Positions 51,399 to 61,108 are shown, counted from the first letter of the stretch. The stretch is DNA of 64,000 bases from Frigidibacter sp037095735 (GCF_037095735.1 NZ_JBAWKD010000001.1:186001-250000); one strand, 5' to 3'. Program-made: numbers and translations. Notes: a model not told the origin generated them from the letters alone.

Positions 51399-52288
51399 CA
51401 CTCGGCCGCCCGCGGATGGGCCTTCGCGGCCAGACCGCCGCGCAGCCAACCCAGCCAGTCCGCCATCCCCTCGCCGGTCTTCGCAGAGACGCGCAGGATC
51501 GCGATGGCCGGGTTCACGCGGCGCAGGTTGGCCTCGTACGCCGCCAGATCCGCCTCGCAGGCTGCGGCCAGATCGACCTTGTTGATCAGCGCGAGCCGCG
51601 CCGCGGTGAACATGTCGGGGTATTTCAGCGGCTTGTCCTCGCCTTCCGTCACCGACAGGATCGCGACCTTCGCATCCTCGCCCAGATCGAAGGCCGCGGG
51701 ACAGACAAGGTTGCCAACATTCTCGATGAACAGCAGGCTCTCGGGCCGCGGGCGCAGCGTGTCGATCGCATGGCCGACCATATGCGCATCCAGATGGCAG
51801 CCCTTGCCGGTGTTCACCTGCAGCGCCCGCGCCCCGGTCGCCCGGATCCGGTCGGCATCGAGCGCGGTCTGCTGGTCGCCCTCGATCACCGCCAGCGGCG
51901 CGTCGTGCAGCTCGCGGATCGTGCGGCACAGAAGCGTGGTCTTGCCAGAGCCGGGCGAGGAGACGAGATTGACCGCAAAGGCCCCCAGCGCCGCCAGCAG
52001 CCGGCGGTTCTCCGCGGCATAGCCGTCGTTCTTCGACAGGATCGCGGTCTCGACCTCGATCAGCCGCGACTGGCTCATGCCGGGGACCGAGGTGCCCGCG
52101 GCGCCGGTGCCGTAATGGGTGTCGCCGTGGTGCGGATGGTGGTGATGGTGACCGCAGCCGCAGCCATGACCATGCGTATGGTCATGGTCATGGTCATGCC
52201 CGTGGTCATGGTGATGATGGTGCCCGTGGCCGTGCTCATGCCCGTGCCCCTCGACGCTCGCCGTCCCGCATCCGCACACCGTGCACAT
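51398..52288 (-). CDS. hypB: Hydrogenase nickel-insertion GTPase HypB (His-rich)
   Basis: A 296-residue SIMIBI-class GTPase that delivers nickel with HypA. The N-terminal MCTVCGCG is the high-affinity nickel site. Residues about 13-60 hold a histidine/aspartate/glycine array with 24 histidines that can store nickel. The GTPase part has P-loop SSPGSGKTT, IEGDQQTALDADRI, ENVGNLVCPA and LINKVDL. The ATG at 52288 overlaps the hypA stop. Confidence 0.95.
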   Translation of the reverse strand: MCTVCGCGTASVEGHGHEHGHGHHHHHDHGHDHDHDHTHGHGCGCGHHHHHPHHGDTHYGTGAAGTSVPGMSQSRLIEVETAILSKNDGYAAENRRLLAALGAFAVNLVSSPGSGKTTLLCRTIRELHDAPLAVIEGDQQTALDADRIRATGARALQVNTGKGCHLDAHMVGHAIDTLRPRPESLLFIENVGNLVCPAAFDLGEDAKVAILSVTEGEDKPLKYPDMFTAARLALINKVDLAAACEADLAAYEANLRRVNPAIAILRVSAKTGEGMADWLGWLRGGLAAKAHPRAAE

Positions 52289-52629
52289 CACGCCACCTCC
52301 ATGTCCTTGATCCGCATCTCGTCGCCCCCTTCGGGCATCAGCCGCCTGCCGCCGCACTCCGGGCAGGGCGCCAGCCTGTCGTCGATCTCGACGCGCCCCA
52401 TGCAGTCGAAGCACAGCGCGCGCCCCGGCAGGTCGATCATCTCGACCGCCGCCCCTTCCGCGACCGAGCCGCGCAGCACCACCTCCAGCGCGAAATCCAG
52501 CGCCGGCTTCTCGACCCCGGCGAAGCGCCCGATCTCCAGCCGCAGCCGGGTGACCGCCGCGAAACCGTGGCGGCGATGCTGGTCCTCGATCACGCCGCGG
52601 ATGCCCTCGGCCAGCGACATCTCATGCAT
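52288..52629 (-). CDS. hypA: Hydrogenase nickel metallochaperone HypA
   Basis: A 113-residue nickel/zinc protein. MHEMSL places the nickel-binding His2 at the N-terminus. The structural zinc site is CFDC (73-76) and CPEC (89-92). It hands nickel to the HupL precursor with HypB. It overlaps hupK upstream by eight bases. Confidence 0.95.
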   Translation of the reverse strand: MHEMSLAEGIRGVIEDQHRRHGFAAVTRLRLEIGRFAGVEKPALDFALEVVLRGSVAEGAAVEMIDLPGRALCFDCMGRVEIDDRLAPCPECGGRRLMPEGGDEMRIKDMEVA

Positions 52630-53470
52630 GGCCCGCCTCCGCCGCGAAGCGCACCGGCACGCAGGGATCGAACAGCGTCACCACCAGCGCCCTGTCGCGC
52701 GGCGGCGTCGTGGCCAGGGCCTGCTCCAGCGGCCCGCCGGGCGCTGCCATGTCATCGGTCGGCGTGCGCCGTTCCAGCCCCGTCACCCGTCCCTCCGTCA
52801 CCTCGGCCCGCAGACGATAGGCACCGCGGGCGGAAGGCGCAAAGGCTTCGCCCGGCGCCAGCCGGCGCGCAGGAACCATGCGGCCCGCCAGCACCGCCTC
52901 GATGTCCAGCAGCCGGCCCATCGCGCGCCAGAGCGGCCCCTGCCCCTCGGCCGCGGCGATCTCGCGCATCACCGTCACCCCGGCATGGCGCCCGGCCGCG
53001 GAATTGTCATGCCCCTCGGAACAGGCGGTGCCCCGCCCGAAGCGCGCCTGAAGCGCTGCGACCAGCGGCGCCGCGCCCTCGCCCGCCAGCAGCCATCGGT
53101 CCAGATCGCGGCGCGAGGCCGGGCAACCGCGCCCCGCCCCGAAGATCGCCGCCCGCGCCACGCGTGGATCATCCCAGCCCTCGGGCAGCGCCGCGCCGGG
53201 CAGGCCCATCGCCCGCGGCCACAGCACAAGAAGCCGCGCGAGGTGATCGCGCAGGATCTCGCGGTTCAGCGCCGCGCCCGCGCCCTCTGGCAGGGTCAGG
53301 CCCAGCGCCAGCAGCACCGCCACCGCCTGCGTCTGGCGGCACAGCGCGAAGATCCGCGGCAGGATCTCGACGGCCTCGGCCACCGGCCGGCCGAAGACCA
53401 GCGCCGCGACCGGCACCGCCGGCCCCGCGCGCACCCGTCCGCCCGCGTCGATGCAAAGCCCGCCGTCCAT
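52622..53470 (-). CDS. hupK: Hydrogenase maturation protein HupK
   Basis: A 282-residue protein distantly related to the [NiFe] large subunit but without its full set of nickel ligands. Near the end LFDPCVPVRF resembles the DPCxxCxxH motif of HupL with only the first cysteine kept, and the N-terminal RxCGxC pair is missing. HupK is found with oxygen-exposed uptake hydrogenases and is thought to be an assembly scaffold for the Fe unit. The ATG at 53470 begins one base after the hupJ stop; an upstream in-frame reading is arginine-rich and non-coding. Confidence 0.85.
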   Translation of the reverse strand: MDGGLCIDAGGRVRAGPAVPVAALVFGRPVAEAVEILPRIFALCRQTQAVAVLLALGLTLPEGAGAALNREILRDHLARLLVLWPRAMGLPGAALPEGWDDPRVARAAIFGAGRGCPASRRDLDRWLLAGEGAAPLVAALQARFGRGTACSEGHDNSAAGRHAGVTVMREIAAAEGQGPLWRAMGRLLDIEAVLAGRMVPARRLAPGEAFAPSARGAYRLRAEVTEGRVTGLERRTPTDDMAAPGGPLEQALATTPPRDRALVVTLFDPCVPVRFAAEAGHA

Positions 53471-53471
53471 C

Positions 53472-54329
53472 TCAGGCGGTCCCCTCGCCCGCCGCGCCCT
53501 CATCGGCCACCGGCGCCGCCAACCCGCCCGACAGCAGCGCCCGCCGCGTCGGCGCCGCGGCCAACGCCGGCTGGAGCGAAGCCTCGTCCGGCCCCTCTTC
53601 CGCCGCCGCAACGGCCGCCAGCTCCGCCTCGCGCGCGGCGCGGATCTCGTCCGCGCGATCGGTCTCGGCCCGGTTCTCGGGGTCGAACAGCGCCCCCATC
53701 ACCGCCCGCGCGACCTCGAGCGCCTGCATCTGGCTGGAAAACTCCTCCATCGGCGAGAACAGCGAGCAGGCCTTGTACCCCCCCACCAGCTCGCGCCGGT
53801 TGTGGATGAACTCGTAGGCGCCCGAGGGGAAGGCGATGTGCTCCTTGGCGCCGGGGCGCAGCTCGGACCAGTCCTCGCCCTCGGCCGGCAGCAGCACGAG
53901 GTTCATGAACCAGGGCGACAGCAGCACGCCCAGAAGCCGCCCCTCGTGTTCGCAAAAGCCCACCGCCTCGACATGCAGCGCCTTGTTGACGATCGGCACG
54001 TCGCGCATCTTCGCATGCCAGACCTCGGTGAAATCCGCGACCAGCGCCGCGGTCTGCGCGGCGATCCGCTCGGCCACCCACGCCGCGTCCGAGCCGGGAT
54101 CGTCGAGCACCATGAACTGCTGGTGATCGGCCCCGCATTCCGGGCAGGTCCAGTCCTCGGGCAGCGCGAGGAAGGGCGTACCGGGCAGCACCTGCCGGGT
54201 GTCGTCGCCGCGGGCCGGGTCATAGACCGTCCAGCAGATCTTGCACTCCATCACCGCCGCCGGGCTGATCTTCGCCCCGGCCCCCATGTACGAGCCTTCG
54301 AAGCGCGGTCCCGTCTCGTGCAGGGTCAT
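53472..54329 (-). CDS. hupJ: Rubredoxin-HupJ fusion, hydrogenase assembly
   Basis: 285 residues in two parts. Residues about 27-75 form a rubredoxin-type iron site with C29-x2-C32 and C62-x2-C65 (WTCPECG). From about 80 on it is the HupJ/HybE-type chaperone ([NiFe] hydrogenase assembly chaperone; EVWHAKMRDVPIVNKALHVEAVGF and SPWFMNLVLLP). In Rhizobium these are separate genes hupI and hupJ. The rubredoxin likely moves electrons during maturation in air. The C-terminal 50 residues are alanine/glutamate-rich. The start overlaps the hupH stop (ATGA). Confidence 0.9.
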   Translation of the reverse strand: MTLHETGPRFEGSYMGAGAKISPAAVMECKICWTVYDPARGDDTRQVLPGTPFLALPEDWTCPECGADHQQFMVLDDPGSDAAWVAERIAAQTAALVADFTEVWHAKMRDVPIVNKALHVEAVGFCEHEGRLLGVLLSPWFMNLVLLPAEGEDWSELRPGAKEHIAFPSGAYEFIHNRRELVGGYKACSLFSPMEEFSSQMQALEVARAVMGALFDPENRAETDRADEIRAAREAELAAVAAAEEGPDEASLQPALAAAPTRRALLSGGLAAPVADEGAAGEGTA

Positions 54330-55159
54330 CGGATCGCCTCCAGCACCTCGGCGATGCGCTCGGCGCTGTCGGCCAGATCCTCGGTCGCGGCCAGCGCCAC
54401 CTCGGGCATGTCGGTGACCTCGTAGGTGTCGAGGATCAGCACATCCATCGAGTTGAAGAACTGCACCCGCCAGACATGGGCCAGCGCGGTGGCGGTGACC
54501 CGGCAGTTGCCGTAGCCGCGCGACAGGATGGTGACCGCGCCGCGGCCCAGCGCCGCCTCGAGCCAGTCCAGATCCTCGGGCGTATGCGGCAGAAGCGTCA
54601 GGTTGACGACATGCGGCACCCCGCCGGGCTGGTGGCGGCCCGACTGCTCGATCAGCTCGGCCAGCAGCGCCGGCGCATTGACGACGCCCGGGCCGCGCTT
54701 GGCCAGCGTCAGCAGCGCCGGCACCTCGGCCGCATGCGCGCGCTGCAGCGCCGCCTGCGGGATCGCCGCGATCTCCAGCCGGTTCACCCCCGCGCCGGAA
54801 ACGACCCAGACCCCGGCAAAGACCGATTCCTGCGCCGCCAGCGCCGGGCGGCCACGCATCTTCAAACTGACCTCGCCCTGCTGCAGTGTCTCGGCCACCA
54901 GCCCGAGGTTCGCGGCGTCGAGCCCGGCCAGATCGAGGCTCTCGGCCCCGCCCCCTGCAGCGACCCGCGCCGCGGCGCGTCCGGCCTCGGCCAGCACCGC
55001 CAGCGCCGGGGCCAGCGCGCCGCTGTCGGCCACATCCGGCAGATGCGCGGAATAGGTCCGCATCCCCGAGGGCAGCGCCATGTATTCCAGCGCCTCGCCC
55101 TCGTCGGGCTGCGATCCGGGGCCGAAGCCGGTCGGCGGAAGATGGAAGTTCGATACCAT
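54326..55159 (-). CDS. hupH: Hydrogenase expression/formation protein HupH
   Basis: A 277-residue member of the HupH/HyaF family, needed for making active uptake hydrogenase in the presence of oxygen; the precise reaction is unknown. Recognisable stretches are EALEYMALPSGMRTYSAHLP, VFAGVWVV, and the C-terminal GYGNCRVTATALAHVWRVQFFNS with ILDTYEV. The ATG at 55159 begins 11 bases after the hupG stop. Confidence 0.88.
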   Translation of the reverse strand: MVSNFHLPPTGFGPGSQPDEGEALEYMALPSGMRTYSAHLPDVADSGALAPALAVLAEAGRAAARVAAGGGAESLDLAGLDAANLGLVAETLQQGEVSLKMRGRPALAAQESVFAGVWVVSGAGVNRLEIAAIPQAALQRAHAAEVPALLTLAKRGPGVVNAPALLAELIEQSGRHQPGGVPHVVNLTLLPHTPEDLDWLEAALGRGAVTILSRGYGNCRVTATALAHVWRVQFFNSMDVLILDTYEVTDMPEVALAATEDLADSAERIAEVLEAIR

Positions 55160-55170
55160 GATGGGGGCCC

Positions 55171-55548
55171 TCAGACGGTCTCGGTGCCGATGATCTGCGG
55201 AATGCGCGCGAGGTAGTCCGACCAGTCGCGCACCTTGGGAATGCCGCCAAGACAGCGCCCGTCGCGCCAGAAGATCAGGCTCGGCGTCTTCAGCACGCCC
55301 GAGCGTTCGCGCAGACCCGCCTCGATCGCGTCGCCGACCACCGCGCAGTCGAAGGCGCGCTGGAAGGCGATCCGCAGCTCGGGCAGGATCACCGCGGCAT
55401 CGGTGGTCTCCAGATTGCGCGCGGGGTCCCCCGGCACGAAGAGGCAATGCACCCCCGGCCGGTCCAGCCAGGCGGCCAGCGCCGCGTCGTCGTCAAGGCG
55501 CGGCATGGCGTAATCGGTGGTCAGTCGGTCGATCAGCGGATGGGTCAT
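55171..55548 (-). CDS. hupG: Hydrogenase accessory thioredoxin-like protein HupG
   Basis: A 125-residue HupG/HyaE-family protein with a thioredoxin-like fold but no CxxC; the corresponding turn precedes SGVLKTPSLIFWRDGRCLGGI. HyaE-type proteins bind Tat signal peptides of hydrogenase small subunits, so it probably proof-reads HupS before export. It starts 31 bases after hupF. Confidence 0.88.
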   Translation of the reverse strand: MTHPLIDRLTTDYAMPRLDDDAALAAWLDRPGVHCLFVPGDPARNLETTDAAVILPELRIAFQRAFDCAVVGDAIEAGLRERSGVLKTPSLIFWRDGRCLGGIPKVRDWSDYLARIPQIIGTETV

Positions 55549-55579
55549 GTCCCGGCTCCTCGGTCCTTGCTGCGGGCGC

Positions 55580-55903
55580 TCAGGCCCGGTCCTGCCCCGC
55601 GTCGAGCGCGGCCTGAAGATGCGGCGGCAGGCGCGGCCCGCCGGCCTCGAGATCGGCGAAGGCGTCGCCCAGGCTGCCGCCCGCCATCAGCCGCGTCAGC
55701 CCGGCCAGTGCTGCGGCGATGCGATGCGCCTCCTCTGCCGCCAGCACCTCGCGCGCGGCGCCCAGAAAGGTCAGCACCCAGTCGCCGGCGCGCACCGCCG
55801 GGGTCAGCGACAGGTCGATCAGCGTCTCGACCCCCGCCGCATCCACCGAGCGCCCGGCGATGCCATGCACGGCGATCAGCCGCATCGGGATGCCCAGGCA
55901 CAT
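55580..55903 (-). CDS. hupF: HypC-family chaperone HupF
   Basis: A 107-residue paralogue of HypC beginning MCLGIPMRL (Cys2). In Rhizobium HupF protects the HupL precursor from oxygen during maturation, a role distinct from HypC. Its tail differs from that of the hypC product in this window. It starts three bases after the hupD stop. Confidence 0.92.
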   Translation of the reverse strand: MCLGIPMRLIAVHGIAGRSVDAAGVETLIDLSLTPAVRAGDWVLTFLGAAREVLAAEEAHRIAAALAGLTRLMAGGSLGDAFADLEAGGPRLPPHLQAALDAGQDRA

Positions 55904-55906
55904 GGC

Positions 55907-56521
55907 TCAGCCCTCTGCCGGGAAGAAGCGCGCGTCGCCGGTGCGGCAGGCCGCATCGGCCGAGGGCCGGCCCGCCTCATAGACCTCGCGCCGGATCGCG
56001 GCATCGGCCAGGAAGCGGTCGTCCGAGACCCCTGCCAGCGGCCGGATCCCCCAGCCCGCCAGCCGCTCCAGCGCGATCCCGATCGCGGCATCGATCCGGG
56101 CCGCGACCGCCGGGCGCAGCCCGCCGCCGTAATCCTCCAGCTCGACCGGCTGGCAGCCGATCAGCATCATCCGCGCCGGGCGGCAGCCCATCAGCTCGGC
56201 GGTGGCGATCACGTCCTGGAAACCGGTCTGGTGCAGGCTCATCTTCTTGGCGCCCAGGAAGGCCGGCACCTCGTCATCCTCGACGATCTTCAGCGTGCCC
56301 GGCTCCAGCCCGTAGTCGACAGCATCGAAGACGATCAGCGCCTCGGCCTCCTCGAGGAAGGGCAGCAGGTAGAGGCCCTGCGTGCCGCCATCCAGCAGCC
56401 GCACCCCCTCGGGGAAGGCGTGGCGTCCGGCGAGCGTCTCGACGCAGCGCACGCCGAAGCCCTCGTCCGCCCAAAGAACGTTGCCGATCCCGAGGATCAG
56501 AACCGATCGCGGAGTTTCCAT
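55907..56521 (-). CDS. hupD: Hydrogenase maturation endopeptidase HupD
   Basis: A 204-residue endopeptidase that trims the HupL C-terminus after nickel insertion. The nickel-sensing residues known from HybD are all present: Glu20 in GIGNVLWADEGFG, Asp66 in IVFDAVDYG, His97 in MSLHQTGFQD. The ATG at 56521 begins the conserved region; a longer form has no support. It is the first gene after the 364-base non-coding gap behind hupC and so probably opens a transcription unit running to hypE. Confidence 0.92.
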   Translation of the reverse strand: METPRSVLILGIGNVLWADEGFGVRCVETLAGRHAFPEGVRLLDGGTQGLYLLPFLEEAEALIVFDAVDYGLEPGTLKIVEDDEVPAFLGAKKMSLHQTGFQDVIATAELMGCRPARMMLIGCQPVELEDYGGGLRPAVAARIDAAIGIALERLAGWGIRPLAGVSDDRFLADAAIRREVYEAGRPSADAACRTGDARFFPAEG

Positions 56522-56662
56522 CTGGCCGGTCACGCGCGCCTCCCCTTCGCCGCATGCACTGGTCGCGGCGCTTCCGCTCCGCGTTGGGGCTGACATTACC
56601 GCTGGCATCCGGGCGACCGCAGCCGATTTCCTTCATCCCTGATGCAGCAAGAAGATGCGCGC

Positions 56663-56760
56663 CATGTGTCTGATAAAAATAAATATTATCGAAAACGGCC
56701 AAAACCGATCCGAAATGAGATCTTCCAGACAATTGAAAAAGTGGAAACCTGCTTTGCACT
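56663..56760 (-). promoter_or_regulatory. AT-rich block, probable hupD promoter region with IHF-like site
   Basis: A stretch far richer in A/T than anything around it, within the 364-base gap between hupC and hupD. On the minus strand it has the tract AATATTTATTTT followed by TATCAGACACATG (56663-56675), one mismatch from the IHF consensus WATCARNNNNTTR. TTTCG, TAATA and TTATCxGA occur in the same order upstream of hupS. No clear -35/-10 pair could be fixed. Confidence 0.45.
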
Positions 56761-56803
56761 GGCCAAAGTATCCTCGGGGGTCCGGGGGCAGACAGCCCCC
56801 GGC
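56761..56803 (-). repeat. Dispersed intergenic hairpin repeat, copy 2
   Basis: About 40 bases nearly identical to 48428-48467: stem CCGGGGGC / GCCCCCGG (here with a 5-base loop) followed on the minus strand by GGACCCCCGAGGATACTTTGG. As with copy 1 it follows the end of a gene (hupC) in the direction of transcription, after the terminator hairpin. Confidence 0.7.
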
Positions 56804-56832
56804 GTCCCCCACCGGCGACTCGCGAACGAAAA

Positions 56833-56856
56833 GGGCGGGACCAGAAGGCCCCGCCC
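56833..56856 (-). terminator. Rho-independent terminator after hupC
   Basis: A 10-pair stem with one G-T wobble (56833-56842 with 56847-56856) and a 4-base loop; on the minus strand it is followed by TTTTCGTT. It begins 30 bases past the hupC stop and should separate the structural hupSL-hupE-hupC transcript from the hupD... maturation genes. Confidence 0.75.
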
Positions 56857-56885
56857 GCACTCGTCCTCCCACCGCCGTGGCCGGA

Positions 56886-57662
56886 TCACTCCGCCCGGTC
56901 GTCCTTGAAGGTCCGATGACCCGAGATCATGGTCGAGACCATCGACTGCCGGCTCATGATGTCCTCGCGGATCGCGGCGTAGATGTGCACGATCATGAAG
57001 ATCACGATCGCCCACATCCCCAGATGATGCAGCGTGTGCAGCCGCTGCGAGTTCTGCACCAGCCCCAGCACCCAGCCCATCGCGCTGTCGGGCAGGGATC
57101 CCTGCCCCGCCCCCTCGGCATACAGCGCCCAGCCGGTGACCAGCATGAAGGTCAGCCCCAGCGTCATGAAGAAGAACATCGCCAGCTGCGCCAGCGGATT
57201 GTGGCCAACGTATTTCTTCGGCTCGTCCTCGAGGAACAGATACCAGCGCAGCTCGACCACCAGCTCCCGCCAATAGGCCGCGCGCCAGACCGGCACGTAG
57301 AAAAGCTGGCGGGCATGGTGGTTGCCGACGCAGGCCCAGTAGATGCGCCCGAAGAAGCCCACGGTCAGGATCATGGCGGCGGCGAAATGCGCGAAGCGGA
57401 TGTAGCCCATGATGAACTGGTCATAGGCCTCGGCGATCTGCATCGTCGGCAGCGGGCGCCCGATCAGGAAGCCGGTGACGATCAGCACCATGATCGCCGC
57501 CGCGTTCAGCCAGTGCCACAGCCGCACCGGCGCCTCGTAGACATAGACCGAGGTGCGGCGGCGGATGCTGTCGACATCCGCCTCGGTCGCGTCGCCCGCC
57601 AGCACCGAGCGGCGCATCGGCTCGGGCACCTTCGGGTTCGGGACGTGGATCGTGTCTTCCAT
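56886..57662 (-). CDS. hupC: Hydrogenase cytochrome b subunit HupC
   Basis: A 258-residue di-haem cytochrome b that anchors HupSL and passes electrons from H2 to ubiquinone. Four transmembrane helices carry the haem histidines, in VRLWHWLNAAAIMVLIVTGF, MGYIRFAHFAAAMIL, and LHTLHHLGMWAIVIFMIVHIYAA. The stretch ARQLFYVPVWRAAYWRELVVELRWYLF is a typical cytoplasmic loop. The ATG at 57662 is used; a GTG one codon before is possible. It follows the HupE-like gene by 12 bases. Confidence 0.95.
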   Translation of the reverse strand: MEDTIHVPNPKVPEPMRRSVLAGDATEADVDSIRRRTSVYVYEAPVRLWHWLNAAAIMVLIVTGFLIGRPLPTMQIAEAYDQFIMGYIRFAHFAAAMILTVGFFGRIYWACVGNHHARQLFYVPVWRAAYWRELVVELRWYLFLEDEPKKYVGHNPLAQLAMFFFMTLGLTFMLVTGWALYAEGAGQGSLPDSAMGWVLGLVQNSQRLHTLHHLGMWAIVIFMIVHIYAAIREDIMSRQSMVSTMISGHRTFKDDRAE

Positions 57663-57674
57663 CACCCCGCCCCC

Positions 57675-58214
57675 TCAGCCGAAGGCGAGCCAGAGGCCCG
57701 ACAGCGCCACGGCCGAGCCGATCAGCCCCTGCAGGCTTCGGTGGCCCTGAAGCCGCGCGGCCAGCCCATAGCCCGCCAGATGCAGCGCCGCGGTGGCCGC
57801 GAGCATGCCGGCGAGGAACAGCCCGGTCGCGCCGGTGGCCTCGGCCGCATGGGCCTGACCATGCGCCAGCGCGAAGACCGCGACCGCGCCCAGTGCCGCC
57901 GCCGAGCCGCGCCGCGCCAGCGCGACGGCCAGCCCGAAGACCACGACCGAGGCGAGGATCGCGGGCTCGACCAGCGGCAGCGAGACACCCGCGAGCCCGA
58001 GCCCCGCCCCCGCCGCCATCGCGGCAAGGAAAGTCGCGACGGCGGCGCGCCGGCCGGTGATTCCGGCCCAGAGCCCGACCGCCACCATCGCCAGCAGGTG
58101 GTCGGCGCCCAGCAGCGGATGCGTCAGCCCCGATGCGAGGCCGCCGTGACCGGGATGCGCCAGCGCGGGACCGGCGGCCATCACCGAAGCGAGAATGAAA
58201 GCGATGCGTTTCAT
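57675..58214 (-). CDS. hupE: HupE/UreJ-family membrane protein (nickel permease-like)
   Basis: A 179-residue membrane protein with a signal peptide (MKRIAFILASVMAAGPALAH), about six hydrophobic helices and the family signature HPLLGADHLLAMVAVGLWAG near residues 32-51. Further histidines are in FALAHGQAHAAEATG. HupE/UreJ proteins take up nickel for hydrogenase or urease. The gene is inserted between hupL and hupC: 14 bases after hupL with a GAGGAGGG ribosome site. In R. capsulatus hupC directly follows hupL, as far as I recall. Confidence 0.9.
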   Translation of the reverse strand: MKRIAFILASVMAAGPALAHPGHGGLASGLTHPLLGADHLLAMVAVGLWAGITGRRAAVATFLAAMAAGAGLGLAGVSLPLVEPAILASVVVFGLAVALARRGSAAALGAVAVFALAHGQAHAAEATGATGLFLAGMLAATAALHLAGYGLAARLQGHRSLQGLIGSAVALSGLWLAFG

Positions 58215-58228
58215 CGGGTCAGCCCTCC

Positions 58229-60022
<1,794 letters not shown>

Positions 60023-60025
60023 GGC

Positions 60026-61108
60026 TCAGACCTCCTCTTTCTGGGATTTCTTCTGCGCGCGCTTCAGGGCCGAGACCGCGGCATGCGCCGCGACCGAGGC
60101 GCCGACGACGCCCGCCGCCGCCATGCCGACCTGATCGGCCGTGGCCTCGATCCCGAACTGCTTGATCGTGGTCAGCCGGTCGTAGAACGAGCCCTGATCC
60201 CAGAACCCGTCCTCGGAACAGCCGATGCAGCCGTGGCCGGACTGGATCGGGAAGCTCACCCCCTCGTTCCAGCGCACGGTCGAGCAGGCGTTGTAGGTGG
60301 TCGGGCCCTTGCAGCCCATCTTGTACAGGCAGTAGCCCTTCTTGGCGTATTCGTCGTCCCAGGCCTCGACGAACTGGCCGGCGTCGAAATGCGGCCGGCG
60401 GTAGCATTTGTCGTGGATGCGCTGCGAATAGAACATCGCCGGTCTGCCCTGACGGTCCAGTTCCGGCAGGCGGTCGAAGGTCAGCATGTAGGTGATGACG
60501 CCGGTCATCACCTCGGCGATCGGCGGGCAGCCGGGCACCTTGATGATCGGCTTGTCGAGGATGACCTTGTGCACCGGCGTCGCCCGCGTCGGGTTCGGCG
60601 CCGCGGCCTGCACGCAGCCGTAGGACGCGCAGGCGCCCCAGCTGATGATCGCCTTGGCGTGCTGGGCGGCGTGGCGCAGCTGCTCGACGAAGGGCTTGCC
60701 GCCGATGATGCAATACATCCCGTCCTCGTCCAGCGGCGGGTTGCCCTCGACGGCAAGGATGTAGTTGCCCTTGTACTTCTCGATCGTCTCCTGCAGCGCG
60801 GCCTCGGCCTGCACGCCCGCTGCCGCCATCAGCGTGTCGTCGTAATCGAGGCTGATCATCGACAGCACGACATCCTTGGCCAGCGGATGAGCCGAGCGGA
60901 TGAAGCTTTCCGAGCAGCAGGTGCATTCCAGCCCGTGCACCCAGATGACGGGCGTGCGGGGCTTCGTCTCCATCGCCTCGGCGATCTTCGGCACGAAGCT
61001 GGGGCCAAGGCCCAGCGCCGCGGCGGTGAGCGAGCAGAACTTCATGAAGCTGCGCCGGGTGATGCCCTGCCGGCGCATCACGTCGTAGAATGTCTCGATC
61101 TGGGTCAA
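60026..61108 (-). CDS. hupS: Uptake [NiFe]-hydrogenase small subunit
   Basis: A 360-residue iron-sulfur subunit relaying electrons from HupL to HupC. The N-terminus has the Tat motif RRSFMK (18-23) and a hydrophobic stretch ending near KIAEAM. GLECTCCSES (58-67) begins the proximal cluster, and CYRRPHFDAGQF, KMGCKGPTTYNACS and HGCIGCSEDGFWD supply the remaining cluster ligands. A C-terminal hydrophobic helix (AAAGVVGASVAAHAAVSAL) anchors it in the membrane. The TTG start at 61108, five bases after GGGGAGGGG, gives the N-terminus seen in R. capsulatus HupS (xxIETFYDVMRRQG). Confidence 0.97.
   Translation of the reverse strand: MTQIETFYDVMRRQGITRRSFMKFCSLTAAALGLGPSFVPKIAEAMETKPRTPVIWVHGLECTCCSESFIRSAHPLAKDVVLSMISLDYDDTLMAAAGVQAEAALQETIEKYKGNYILAVEGNPPLDEDGMYCIIGGKPFVEQLRHAAQHAKAIISWGACASYGCVQAAAPNPTRATPVHKVILDKPIIKVPGCPPIAEVMTGVITYMLTFDRLPELDRQGRPAMFYSQRIHDKCYRRPHFDAGQFVEAWDDEYAKKGYCLYKMGCKGPTTYNACSTVRWNEGVSFPIQSGHGCIGCSEDGFWDQGSFYDRLTTIKQFGIEATADQVGMAAAGVVGASVAAHAAVSALKRAQKKSQKEEV

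Noticed and set aside
56641..56760. AT-rich block between hupC and hupD as a remnant of a mobile element
   Set aside because: No terminal inverted repeats, target duplication or transposase fragment; the block lies where a promoter is expected.
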